Below are positions 8,198 through 14,754 of a stretch of DNA of 22,731 bases, in pieces. The position numbers were made by a program, and so were the translations under genes. The stretch's first letter is position 1, and every line of letters starts with the position of its first letter. Below the pieces are notes generated by a model, which saw only the letters and a list, made by a program, of their open reading frames with translations, was not told the origin of the DNA and ran no database searches. The DNA is from an uncultured Bacteroides sp. (GTDB lineage Bacteria > Bacteroidota > Bacteroidia > Bacteroidales > Bacteroidaceae), in NCBI GenBank assembly GCA_900551645.1, contig URWP01000018.1:1-22731 (forward strand). Reading direction: 5' to 3'.

Positions 8198-8220
8198 ACA
8201 AATATACGGAATATATTTGT
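8198..8220 (-). promoter_or_regulatory. dtd promoter -7 box inside an inverted repeat
   Basis: On the minus strand TATATTTG (8199-8206) fits the Bacteroides -7 box, 26 bases before the dtd start. It is one arm of a 9-bp inverted repeat (acaaatata 8198-8206, tatatttgt 8212-8220), the other arm giving TATATTTG on the plus strand. No -33 box is seen. Confidence 0.4.
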
Positions 8221-8228
8221 TTGTTGCT

Positions 8229-10049
8229 TCATTTGAGCGATTCTTTGACGCTTTTAGCAGCAGCTTCACCTACTACTGCAGCTATTTCTTCCAGGCTCGC
8301 CTGCTTGATTCGGGTAACACTCTTAAAGGTTTTGAGTAGGGCTGTTTTCCTTTTTTCTCCTATGCCTTTGATGTGGTCGAGGGCAGAAGCCACCTGACTC
8401 TTGCTTCGTTTGTCACGATGGAATGTAATAGCAAAACGGTGTACCTCATCCTGTATATTCTCCAGCAGGTGGAACAGGGGAGTCCCTTGTTTGATACCGA
8501 CTACCACCGGTGGAAATCCGTAAAGTACTTCCGATGTTTTGTGCCGGTTATTTTTGGCCAATCCTACAATCGGAATGTTCAGATGTAACTCATCTTCGAT
8601 AACTTGTCTCACGACTTCCATTTGTCCCTTACCTCCATCTGTTAGAATCAGGTCCGGCAATTCACCTTGTTCCTCGATAATACGGCTATATCGCCGGCGG
8701 ACCACCTCTTGCATGGAGGCATAATCGTCCGGCCCTTCTACCGTCTTGATGATGTATTTCCGATAATCCTTTTTGCTTGGCTTTGCCTTTTTGAACACGA
8801 CGCAAGCGGCCACCGCATCGGACCCTTGTATGTTCGAGTTATCGAAACATTCGATGTGGACGGGTAACCGGTCGATGTGTAACTGCTCTTGGATTTCTTT
8901 CATCAGGTGGACACTCCGTTGTTCCGGATTCAGTTTTTCCGCCTGTTTCAACCGGTCTACTTTGTATTGCTTGACGTTCATGATGGATAGCTCAAGCAGG
9001 TGTTTCTTGTCTCCTCGTTGGGGAATGGTAAAGGTAACATCTTTCATCTCCATATCCAGCTCGAAAGGGATGATAATTTCTTTCGAGGTACTTTGATAGC
9101 GTTCCCTCATCTCTGCAATTCCCAATTGCAGGAGCTCTTCTTTGGATTCGTTCATACGGATTTTATATTCGAAGGTGAAAGCTTGATTGATGCTTCCGTT
9201 TGTGATGTGAAGGTAATTGATGTATGCCGAATGTTCATCTGTCTCGATGGCGAAAACATCGATGTTGTGGAGCACGGAACTTACGATTTCACTCTTGGAA
9301 CGGTAGTTCTCTATTAACTCATATTTCTCTTTCAACTTCTGTGCTTCTTCGAATTTCAACTCTCCGGCCAAAGACATCATCTCTTTCTTCAAGGCCTGAC
9401 TGATGCTTTGCGTATTCCCTTTCAGAATCTCTTTAATCTGGGCGATGTCCTTCATGTATGCCTCGTGAGACTGAAGCCCGATACAGGGAGCCTTACAGTT
9501 CTTGATATGATATTCCAGGCAGACCTTGAACTTGTTGGCCTGAATGTTTTCGGGAGTCAGTGCCAGTGTACAGGTGCGGATGGAATAGAGCTTTTTGATC
9601 AGTTCCAGTACGGCTACCATGGATGGTATGTGGCTATATGGACCGAAGTAAGTAGACCCGTTGCGGATAATCTTCCGTGTCTTGAAAATACGTGGAAAAT
9701 ATTCGTTGCTTATGCAGATGGAAGGGTAGGTCTTGTCATCCTTCAACAAGACGTTATAGCGCGGCTTGTATTTCTTGATAAGGTTATTCTCCAACAGAAG
9801 CGCGTCTTCTTCTGTGTTTACGACGATGTACCGGATGTCAGCAATCTTGCTTACCAGTATGCGTGTCTTGGCTGATTGGTGTTCTTTCGAAAAATAGGAG
9901 TAGACACGTCGTTTCAGATTCTTGGCTTTCCCTACGTAGATGATGGTTCCATCCTGGTTCAAGTATTGATAGATTCCCGGGCTATCTGGCAGGTTCAAGA
10001 CAATACCCCGTAGGTATTCATTCGTTCCCAGTTCTTCCTTTTTCTCCAT
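8229..10049 (-). CDS. uvrC: Excinuclease ABC subunit C
   Basis: This 606-residue protein makes both incisions around DNA damage in nucleotide excision repair after UvrA and UvrB have located the lesion. It has the standard order of domains: GIY-YIG nuclease in residues 20-100 (SPGIYQYLNQ, IYVGKAKNLKRRV), a cysteine cluster with CLEYHIKNCKAPC near 175, the UvrB-binding UVR helix pair near 215-250, the RNase H-like nuclease with its aspartates in ECFDNSNIQG (about 400) and LTDGGKGQ (about 470), and a C-terminal helix-hairpin-helix tail (ALDHIKGIGEKRKTALL). Length is typical. A hairpin with T-rich tail separates it from apt, so it may have its own transcript. Confidence 0.97.
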   Translation of the reverse strand: MEKKEELGTNEYLRGIVLNLPDSPGIYQYLNQDGTIIYVGKAKNLKRRVYSYFSKEHQSAKTRILVSKIADIRYIVVNTEEDALLLENNLIKKYKPRYNVLLKDDKTYPSICISNEYFPRIFKTRKIIRNGSTYFGPYSHIPSMVAVLELIKKLYSIRTCTLALTPENIQANKFKVCLEYHIKNCKAPCIGLQSHEAYMKDIAQIKEILKGNTQSISQALKKEMMSLAGELKFEEAQKLKEKYELIENYRSKSEIVSSVLHNIDVFAIETDEHSAYINYLHITNGSINQAFTFEYKIRMNESKEELLQLGIAEMRERYQSTSKEIIIPFELDMEMKDVTFTIPQRGDKKHLLELSIMNVKQYKVDRLKQAEKLNPEQRSVHLMKEIQEQLHIDRLPVHIECFDNSNIQGSDAVAACVVFKKAKPSKKDYRKYIIKTVEGPDDYASMQEVVRRRYSRIIEEQGELPDLILTDGGKGQMEVVRQVIEDELHLNIPIVGLAKNNRHKTSEVLYGFPPVVVGIKQGTPLFHLLENIQDEVHRFAITFHRDKRSKSQVASALDHIKGIGEKRKTALLKTFKSVTRIKQASLEEIAAVVGEAAAKSVKESLK

Positions 10050-10080
10050 AATGCTAGGCTTTGTTCCGTGAAAGGGTGAT

Positions 10081-10149
10081 AAAAGAAACAGGTTACATGT
10101 CGCTCTTTGATGGATGTGCCTGTTGCACTCTAGCTGGCATGTAACCTGT
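10081..10149 (-). terminator. Long-loop hairpin downstream of apt, probable terminator
   Basis: Arms acaggttacatg (10088-10099) and catgtaacctgt (10138-10149) are perfect over 12 bp. The 38-nt loop contains an inner gtgc/gcac hairpin. On the minus strand the stem is followed by TTTCTTTT. It lies about 45 bases past the apt stop and before uvrC. Confidence 0.6.
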
Positions 10150-10164
10150 ATAGGTTAGTCGATG

Positions 10165-10190
10165 GCTTCGGCATTATCCGAAGCGTTTTT
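10165..10190 (+). repeat. Small GC-rich hairpin with T-run on the plus strand
   Basis: gcttcgg (10165-10171) and ccgaagc (10178-10184) pair around cattat, followed on the plus strand by gttttt. It sits just past the apt stop, but its T-run faces away from apt and there is no plus-strand gene to terminate. It could simply protect the apt 3' end or stop antisense transcription. Confidence 0.45.
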
Positions 10191-10193
10191 ATC

Positions 10194-10718
10194 TTAAAGC
10201 TTCAAGAATGTAGTAATGTCTACATCGGCCGGGAATGCTTTCCGTCCGTTCAGCTTCTCCAGTTCAATAACGAAATTGACATATGCTTTCTTTGCTCCGG
10301 CTTTATTGACCAATCGGAGGGTGGCGGCCATGGTACCTCCGGTTGCCAGTAAATCATCGTGCAGCAGGACTACATCATCTTCGTTGATGGCATCTTTATG
10401 AATCTGTATGGTGTCTGTTCCGTATTCCTTAGCATAGGTTTCTTCCAGGACCTCGGCCGGTAGCTTGCCTGGTTTACGTGCCATGACGAAGCCTGCTCCC
10501 AGACGGGCAGCTAAAGCTCCTCCTAGGATGAATCCTCTTGACTCGATACCTACAACTTTGGTAATGCCTTTGTCTTTGTAGAGCTCATACAAACTGTCTA
10601 TCATATCCTGTAGACAGGCTGGATTTTTGAAGAGGGTAGTTACATCGTAGAACAGAATTCCAGGGATTGGAAAATCGGGTATTTCTCTCAAGTTTTTCTT
10701 TAATGTTTCCTTATTCAT
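10194..10718 (-). CDS. apt: Adenine phosphoribosyltransferase
   Basis: This 174-residue type I phosphoribosyltransferase joins adenine to PRPP to form AMP in purine salvage. The PRPP-binding loop VVLLHDDLLATGGTM lies near residues 112-126, with the usual acidic pair before ATGGT. The flexible catalytic-loop region follows RKPGKLP near 83-89, and the N-terminal IPDFPIPGILFYD segment is characteristic of Apt rather than of hypoxanthine or xanthine enzymes. Length is normal for the family. It follows mnmG on the same strand across a 57-base gap that contains the parS-like palindrome. Confidence 0.95.
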   Translation of the reverse strand: MNKETLKKNLREIPDFPIPGILFYDVTTLFKNPACLQDMIDSLYELYKDKGITKVVGIESRGFILGGALAARLGAGFVMARKPGKLPAEVLEETYAKEYGTDTIQIHKDAINEDDVVLLHDDLLATGGTMAATLRLVNKAGAKKAYVNFVIELEKLNGRKAFPADVDITTFLKL

Positions 10719-10751
10719 ATTCAGTTTTTTATAAGATTTCCTTAAACTAGT

Positions 10752-10767
10752 TGTTTCACGTGAAACA
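10752..10767. promoter_or_regulatory. parS site (ParB-binding centromere)
   Basis: The 16 bases tgtttcacgtgaaaca form a perfect palindrome. They match the widely conserved chromosomal parS consensus TGTTNCACGTGAAACA, where ParB loads onto DNA for chromosome segregation. It sits in the gap between mnmG and apt, outside any coding region. A run of seven Ts follows on the plus strand, but no plus-strand gene is present for it to terminate. No second copy was found in the window. Confidence 0.8.
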
Positions 10768-10775
10768 CTCTTTTT

Positions 10776-12647
10776 TTAGCGACCTAGCAGTACCAGCAGG
10801 ACGTTGATGTCGCTTGGGGATATGCCTGGAATTCGGCTGGCCTGTGCCAGGGTTTCCGGGTCTATTTTAATTAGCTTCTGTCGGGCTTCGGTGGAGAGCG
10901 ACTGAAGGCTCATATAGTCGAACTTGCCTTTGATGCGGATAGACTCTAACCGATGAATCTTATCGGCTATCATCCGTTCGCGGTCGATGTAGCCTTTGTA
11001 CTTGATGAGTACTTCGGCAGCCTCGATGATTTCGTCTTTGCGGACCTCTATCTGGTCGAGGAGGTGTTGGAATGCCGGCACGTGTGGGGCGATGTTTTCG
11101 ATGGTAATCTGCGGACGGCTGATGAGTTCAATCAGCTTGCATCCGTGAGTGAGTCGGGCAGTACCCAGACTTTCCAGTGCATCGTTTATCTTGTCGGCCT
11201 TGATGGAATAAGTCTTTGCGAATTCGACGATACGGTTTATCTCTTCCCGTTTCCGGCAGAGCCAATCGTAGCGGTCTTGTTTAACCAGACCTAGCTGATA
11301 GGCGCGTTCGGTCAGACGCATGTCGGCATCATCCTGACGGAGCAGAATCCGGTATTCGGCACGGGAGGTGAACATACGGTAAGGTTCGTCTACACCTTTC
11401 GTCACGAGGTCATCAATCAAGACGCCGATGTAGGCTTCGTCTCTTCCCAATACGAAAGGCTCCCCGCCGTGGCAATTGATGTGGGCATTGATACCGGCAA
11501 TGATACCCTGGCCGCCGGCTTCCTCGTAACCGGTTGTTCCGTTTACCTGTCCGGCAAAGAACAGGTTCTTGACTACCTTCGATTCGAGGGTGTGCTTCAG
11601 TTGGGTCGGGTCGAAGTAATCGTATTCGATAGCATATCCCGGACGGTAGATAACCAGATCGCGGAAGCAAGGAATCTTCTTCAGTGCTTCAATCTGGATG
11701 TCCATCGGGAGGGAAGAAGAGAATCCGTTCAGGTAAAGTTCACGGGTCGTTTCGCCTTCCGGTTCGAGGAACAACTGGTGCTGGGGCTTGTCGGGGAAGG
11801 TGACGATTTTCGTTTCGATACTCGGGCAGTAACGGGGACCGATACTTTGGATTTGCCCGTTGAAAAGGGGAGAATCTGCTAGTCCGCTCCGAAGAACTTC
11901 ATGGACTTCTTCATTGGTATAGCAGGTCCAGCATTGGAGCTGTTTCAACTGACGAGGTTCGCTGATGAATGAAAAACGATGGAAATCGTTTTCGCCATCC
12001 TGTGTCTCCATCAGATCGAAATGTACGCTACGGGCATCGATACGTACTGGAGTTCCGGTCTTCATTCGGCCAGCTGTGATTCCGTGACGGGTGATGGATT
12101 CGGTCAGGTGGTAAGAAGCCGGTTCGGCACAGCGTCCTCCGGCCAACATCTTATGGCCGATATGCATCAGACCATTCAGGAAAGTTCCTGCGGTAAGGAC
12201 GATACATTTGGCACGGAAGGTTACTCCCCAGCAGGTGACGAGCCCCGTTACTTCTCCGTTCTCGATAATCAGTTCTTCTACGGTGTCCTGCCAGATATGG
12301 AGGTTCGGGATGTTCTCTAAGATTTCGCGCCAGGCCCAGATGAATTTACCACGGTCGCATTGGGCGCGTGGACTCCACATGGCTGGACCTTTGGAACGGT
12401 TCAGCATGCGGAACTGGATAGCAGTCCGGTCGGTTACCAGACCCATGTATCCGCCTAAGGCATCAATCTCTCTTACGATTTGTCCTTTGGCAATACCGCC
12501 AACCGCCGGGTTGCAGCTCATCTGGGCAATCTTGTTCATGTCCATGGTGATGAGACAGGTTTTTGACCCCAGGTTGGCAGCCGCGGCGGCAGCTTCGCAA
12601 CCTGCATGACCGGCACCGATTACAATTACGTCGTACTTGAATTCCAT
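10776..12647 (-). CDS. mnmG: tRNA uridine-5-carboxymethylaminomethyl modification enzyme
   Basis: This 623-residue flavoprotein (GidA) works with MnmE to add the carboxymethylaminomethyl group to wobble uridine 34 of certain tRNAs, which keeps decoding accurate. The FAD-binding motif GAGHAG is at residues 11-16. Family signatures include NPAVGGIAKGQIVREIDALGG (about 47-67), IGPRYCPSIETKI (about 265-280) and YEEAGGQGIIAGINAH near the end of the FAD domain. The helical C-terminal domain, which binds tRNA and MnmE, runs to the end. Length is typical. It has a structured leader upstream and the parS-like site just past its stop. mnmG near parS is common because this gene is often close to replication origins. 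Confidence 0.97.
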   Translation of the reverse strand: MEFKYDVIVIGAGHAGCEAAAAAANLGSKTCLITMDMNKIAQMSCNPAVGGIAKGQIVREIDALGGYMGLVTDRTAIQFRMLNRSKGPAMWSPRAQCDRGKFIWAWREILENIPNLHIWQDTVEELIIENGEVTGLVTCWGVTFRAKCIVLTAGTFLNGLMHIGHKMLAGGRCAEPASYHLTESITRHGITAGRMKTGTPVRIDARSVHFDLMETQDGENDFHRFSFISEPRQLKQLQCWTCYTNEEVHEVLRSGLADSPLFNGQIQSIGPRYCPSIETKIVTFPDKPQHQLFLEPEGETTRELYLNGFSSSLPMDIQIEALKKIPCFRDLVIYRPGYAIEYDYFDPTQLKHTLESKVVKNLFFAGQVNGTTGYEEAGGQGIIAGINAHINCHGGEPFVLGRDEAYIGVLIDDLVTKGVDEPYRMFTSRAEYRILLRQDDADMRLTERAYQLGLVKQDRYDWLCRKREEINRIVEFAKTYSIKADKINDALESLGTARLTHGCKLIELISRPQITIENIAPHVPAFQHLLDQIEVRKDEIIEAAEVLIKYKGYIDRERMIADKIHRLESIRIKGKFDYMSLQSLSTEARQKLIKIDPETLAQASRIPGISPSDINVLLVLLGR

Positions 12648-12674
12648 TGATTAGTTTGTTTTACGCTGATTCGT

Positions 12675-12743
12675 CAAGCTGTCTGTTGGTCGGGTTAGAA
12701 CCGGCTGACTGAAGGGGAAGGCCACCTTATGTCGGACAGCTTG
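12675..12743 (-). repeat. Long-loop inverted repeat in the mnmG leader
   Basis: Arms caagctgtc (12675-12683) and gacagcttg (12735-12743) are perfect over 9 bp and nearly so over 11. The roughly 50-nt interior can form two smaller hairpins (aagg/cctt and ggtt/aacc), so the transcript could fold into a multi-branched structure 28 bases upstream of the mnmG start. It matches no riboswitch or leader I know. Confidence 0.5.
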
Positions 12744-12775
12744 CAACGACTGTTGATTTGTATTTATCTCGTTTG

Positions 12776-12783
12776 CAAAAATA
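12776..12783 (-). promoter_or_regulatory. -7 element of mnmG
   Basis: TATTTTTG on the minus strand fits TAnnTTTG, 129 bases upstream of the mnmG start. The predicted transcript would begin near 12770 and include the whole inverted repeat at 12675-12743. No -33 TTTG at the right distance was found. Confidence 0.4.
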
Positions 12784-12845
12784 CGAAAAATTCATGGCTT
12801 CCTAGAGCCGCTTTGGCAAAAAGTGCTTAAAGGGTAGATAGGGAA

Positions 12846-12924
12846 AAACAAACCAGGCACAGACTGTCCGATGAGAGGTTGTGCTTGGTGAAACATTACC
12901 CTCATTGGTTAGTCTGTGCCTGGT
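12846..12924 (-). terminator. Long-stem terminator of the spmAB-ybeY unit
   Basis: Arms accaggcacagact (12852-12865) and agtctgtgcctggt (12911-12924) are perfect over 14 bp. The 45-nt interior has a second atgag/ctcat pairing. On the minus strand the stem is followed by TTGTTTTT. It begins about 40 bases past the ybeY stop codon. Confidence 0.7.
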
Positions 12925-12964
12925 AAAGGATGGATTCGAATTTCGTTTTTCTGAGTTCTGATGT

Positions 12965-13408
12965 TTAGTCGGACGGAGTGGTTTCAGCTCTCATCTGAGT
13001 CAACAGGTCGAGTGCCTTGTTTTCGGCTGCTTCCATGATTTCCCGTTCACCCGGTCCTTTGTCATTGATACCGCAAAGATGCAGAATGCCGTGGATGATG
13101 ACCCGGTGGAGTTCGGTTTCGTAAGGAGCCTGGAACTGTTCGGCATTAGTACGGATGGTATCCAGGCTGATGAACAGGTCGCCGGCAATGCGGTTTCCTT
13201 GACAATAGTCGAATGTGATGATATCGGTGTAATAATCATGTTGCAGATACTGGCGGTTTACTTCCAGAATCTTTTCGTCGGAGCAGAAGATATAGGCTAT
13301 TTCGCCTACTCTTTTATTGTATGTTCCGGCTACGGCTTTTACCCATGCGGTGATTTCGCTTTGTTGGATAGGGGGCATGTCAACTCCTTCAGTGTAGTAA
13401 GTAATCAT
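12965..13408 (-). CDS. ybeY: Endoribonuclease YbeY, rRNA maturation factor
   Basis: This 147-residue UPF0054 protein is a metal-dependent endoribonuclease needed for 16S rRNA 3'-end maturation and ribosome quality control. Family signatures include NRQYLQHDYYTDIITFDY (51-68), GDLFIS and the metal site HGILHLCGIND at 106-116. The usual site is HGxLHLxGxDH; here His106 and His110 are kept but the third ligand position (116) is Asp. I recall the same reading in other Bacteroides YbeY sequences, so it is probably a lineage feature. The frame is open to 13522, but the extra 38 residues overlap the preceding gene and look non-family, so 13408 is chosen. It follows the SpmAB gene by 10 bases. Confidence 0.92.
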   Translation of the reverse strand: MITYYTEGVDMPPIQQSEITAWVKAVAGTYNKRVGEIAYIFCSDEKILEVNRQYLQHDYYTDIITFDYCQGNRIAGDLFISLDTIRTNAEQFQAPYETELHRVIIHGILHLCGINDKGPGEREIMEAAENKALDLLTQMRAETTPSD

Positions 13409-13418
13409 AGCGATATGT

Positions 13419-14651
13419 TTAATTAAAGAATAAATAGCAGATAAAGATGGCAGCCAGGATTCCGGCAAAATCAGACAAGAGTCCGCAGGGTACGGCATGG
13501 CGGGTTTTGGTGATTCCCACACTACCGAAGTAGACCGCCAGGATATAGAATGTGGTATCGGTGGAACCTTGGAAAATGCAGGCTAACCGTCCGACAAACG
13601 AATCTGCTCCATACGTACTCATGGCATCTACCATCAGTCCACGGGCACCGCTTCCGCTCAACGGTTTCATCAGTGCGGTAGGTAGAGCTCCTACAAACTG
13701 GTTGTCGATTCCGCACCAGTCGATGAGGGAGGCAATTCCCTGAATCAGGAAGTCCATACTTCCGGAAGCCCGGAAAACGCCGATGGAAACCAGGATGGCT
13801 ACCAGATAGGGTATAATGCGGACAGCGGTTTGAAAACCTTCTTTTGCTCCATCGACGAAAGCGTTGTAGACATTGATTTTTTTCCGTACGCCTGCCAGGA
13901 TAAATCCGACGATGATGACGAATAGAAAAACATTGGCGAAGGTAGTAGAGTAGGCGTCTATCTGTGCGCGTCCCAAGGTGGTGAAGAAATAGATGATACC
14001 GCCGATGAACAGGCTGGTTCCGCCTAAAAACAACAGGATGGTCCGGTTGAGCAGGTTGATGCGTTGGTAGATGCTGACCGTGATGATACCGGCCAATGTG
14101 GAAAAGAAAGTAGCCAGTAGAATCGGGACAAAGACATCGGTTGGTTGTGCTGCTCCCAATTGAGCCCGGTATACCATGATGCTGATAGGAATCAGCGTCA
14201 GGCTGGAGGTATTCAACACAAGGAACATGATCATCGGGTTGCTGGCCGTATCTTTTCGTGGATTCAATTCCTGCAATCCTTCCATAGCTTTCAGGCCGAG
14301 TGGAGTCGCGGCATTGTCCAGGCCAAGCATGTTGGCGGCAAGATTCATGAAGATGCTTCCGGTAACAGGATGCCCTTTGGGAATGTCTGGAAAGAGTTTG
14401 CTGAACAGCGGGCCCAATATCCGTGAGAATAGGTTGATGACTCCTCCTTGTTCGCCAATTTTCATGATACCGAGCCAAAGCGACAGAATACCTGTCAATC
14501 CCAGTGAAATGTCGAAAGCGGTCTTGGATGAATCGAAGGTAGAATTGATGATAGCGGGAAAAACTTCCAGGTCTCCCCAGAACACCAGACGGACAAGAGC
14601 GACCACGAAAGCAATGACGAAGAAGGCAATCCAGATATAGTTCAGAACCAT
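13419..14651 (-). CDS. SpmA-SpmB fusion, nucleoside-recognition (Gate) domain membrane protein
   Basis: This 410-residue polytopic membrane protein has two halves, each with a Gate (nucleoside recognition) domain. Residues 1-200 resemble spore maturation protein A (SLGLTGILSLWLGIMKIGEQGG, NLAANMLGLDNAATPLGLKAM). Residues 245-410 resemble spore maturation protein B (NAFVDGAKEGFQTAVRIIPYLVAILVSIG, LPTALMKPLSGSGARGLM, VGRLACIFQGSTDTTFYILAVYFGSVGI). In spore formers these are separate genes acting in spore core dehydration. Bacteroidales do not sporulate, so the role here is unknown, perhaps transport of a small molecule. It is the first gene of a two-gene unit with ybeY and is divergent from the DUF3810 gene. 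Confidence 0.9.
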   Translation of the reverse strand: MVLNYIWIAFFVIAFVVALVRLVFWGDLEVFPAIINSTFDSSKTAFDISLGLTGILSLWLGIMKIGEQGGVINLFSRILGPLFSKLFPDIPKGHPVTGSIFMNLAANMLGLDNAATPLGLKAMEGLQELNPRKDTASNPMIMFLVLNTSSLTLIPISIMVYRAQLGAAQPTDVFVPILLATFFSTLAGIITVSIYQRINLLNRTILLFLGGTSLFIGGIIYFFTTLGRAQIDAYSTTFANVFLFVIIVGFILAGVRKKINVYNAFVDGAKEGFQTAVRIIPYLVAILVSIGVFRASGSMDFLIQGIASLIDWCGIDNQFVGALPTALMKPLSGSGARGLMVDAMSTYGADSFVGRLACIFQGSTDTTFYILAVYFGSVGITKTRHAVPCGLLSDFAGILAAIFICYLFFN

Positions 14652-14691
14652 GGGTGAATCATTTTAAAAGTGTGACAAATTGTTTCTTTCG

Positions 14692-14699
14692 CAAAAGTA
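14692..14699 (-). promoter_or_regulatory. -7 element of the spmAB-ybeY unit
   Basis: TACTTTTG on the minus strand fits TAnnTTTG, 41 bases upstream of the SpmAB start. It is back to back with the plus-strand box at 14742-14749 in the 103-bp divergent gap. Confidence 0.45.
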
Positions 14700-14741
14700 T
14701 AGATTTTCCGGTTTGGTTGAAGCATGTTCGGTAAAATCCTC

Positions 14742-14749
14742 TACCTTTG
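14742..14749 (+). promoter_or_regulatory. -7 element of the DUF3810 gene
   Basis: TACCTTTG fits TAnnTTTG and ends only five bases before the chosen ATG at 14755, so transcription would begin at or next to the start codon. A TTTG at 14712-14715 is 26 bases upstream, longer than the usual spacing. Confidence 0.5.
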
Positions 14750-14754
14750 TGTGT

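Larger units (their letters stand above)
12648..12964. other. 317-bp gene-free interval between ybeY and mnmG
   Basis: It contains the mnmG leader structure, a possible mnmG -7 box and the ybeY terminator. No reading frame or RNA gene is recognisable in it, and I checked it for a tRNA cloverleaf without success. Confidence 0.65.

Noticed and set aside
8174..8269. Extended dtd start overlapping the end of uvrC
   Set aside because: The extra 32 residues do not resemble the family, and a -7 box sits between the two starts.
10752..10775. The palindrome and T7 run read as a plus-strand terminator
   Set aside because: No plus-strand gene lies upstream, and the 16 bases fit the parS consensus exactly. 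For minus-strand mnmG the run of bases is on the wrong side of the stem.
12648..12770. A tRNA-like fold in the mnmG leader
   Set aside because: No T-loop (GGTTCGA-type) sequence, no 7-bp acceptor stem with a CCA end and no anticodon arm at the right spacing.
13522..14478. A 318-codon open frame on the same strand as the SpmAB gene, in another frame
   Set aside because: It lies wholly inside a gene with clear homology, and its translation is rich in His, Arg and Pro with no recognisable motif. The frame is open only because of codon bias in the real gene.
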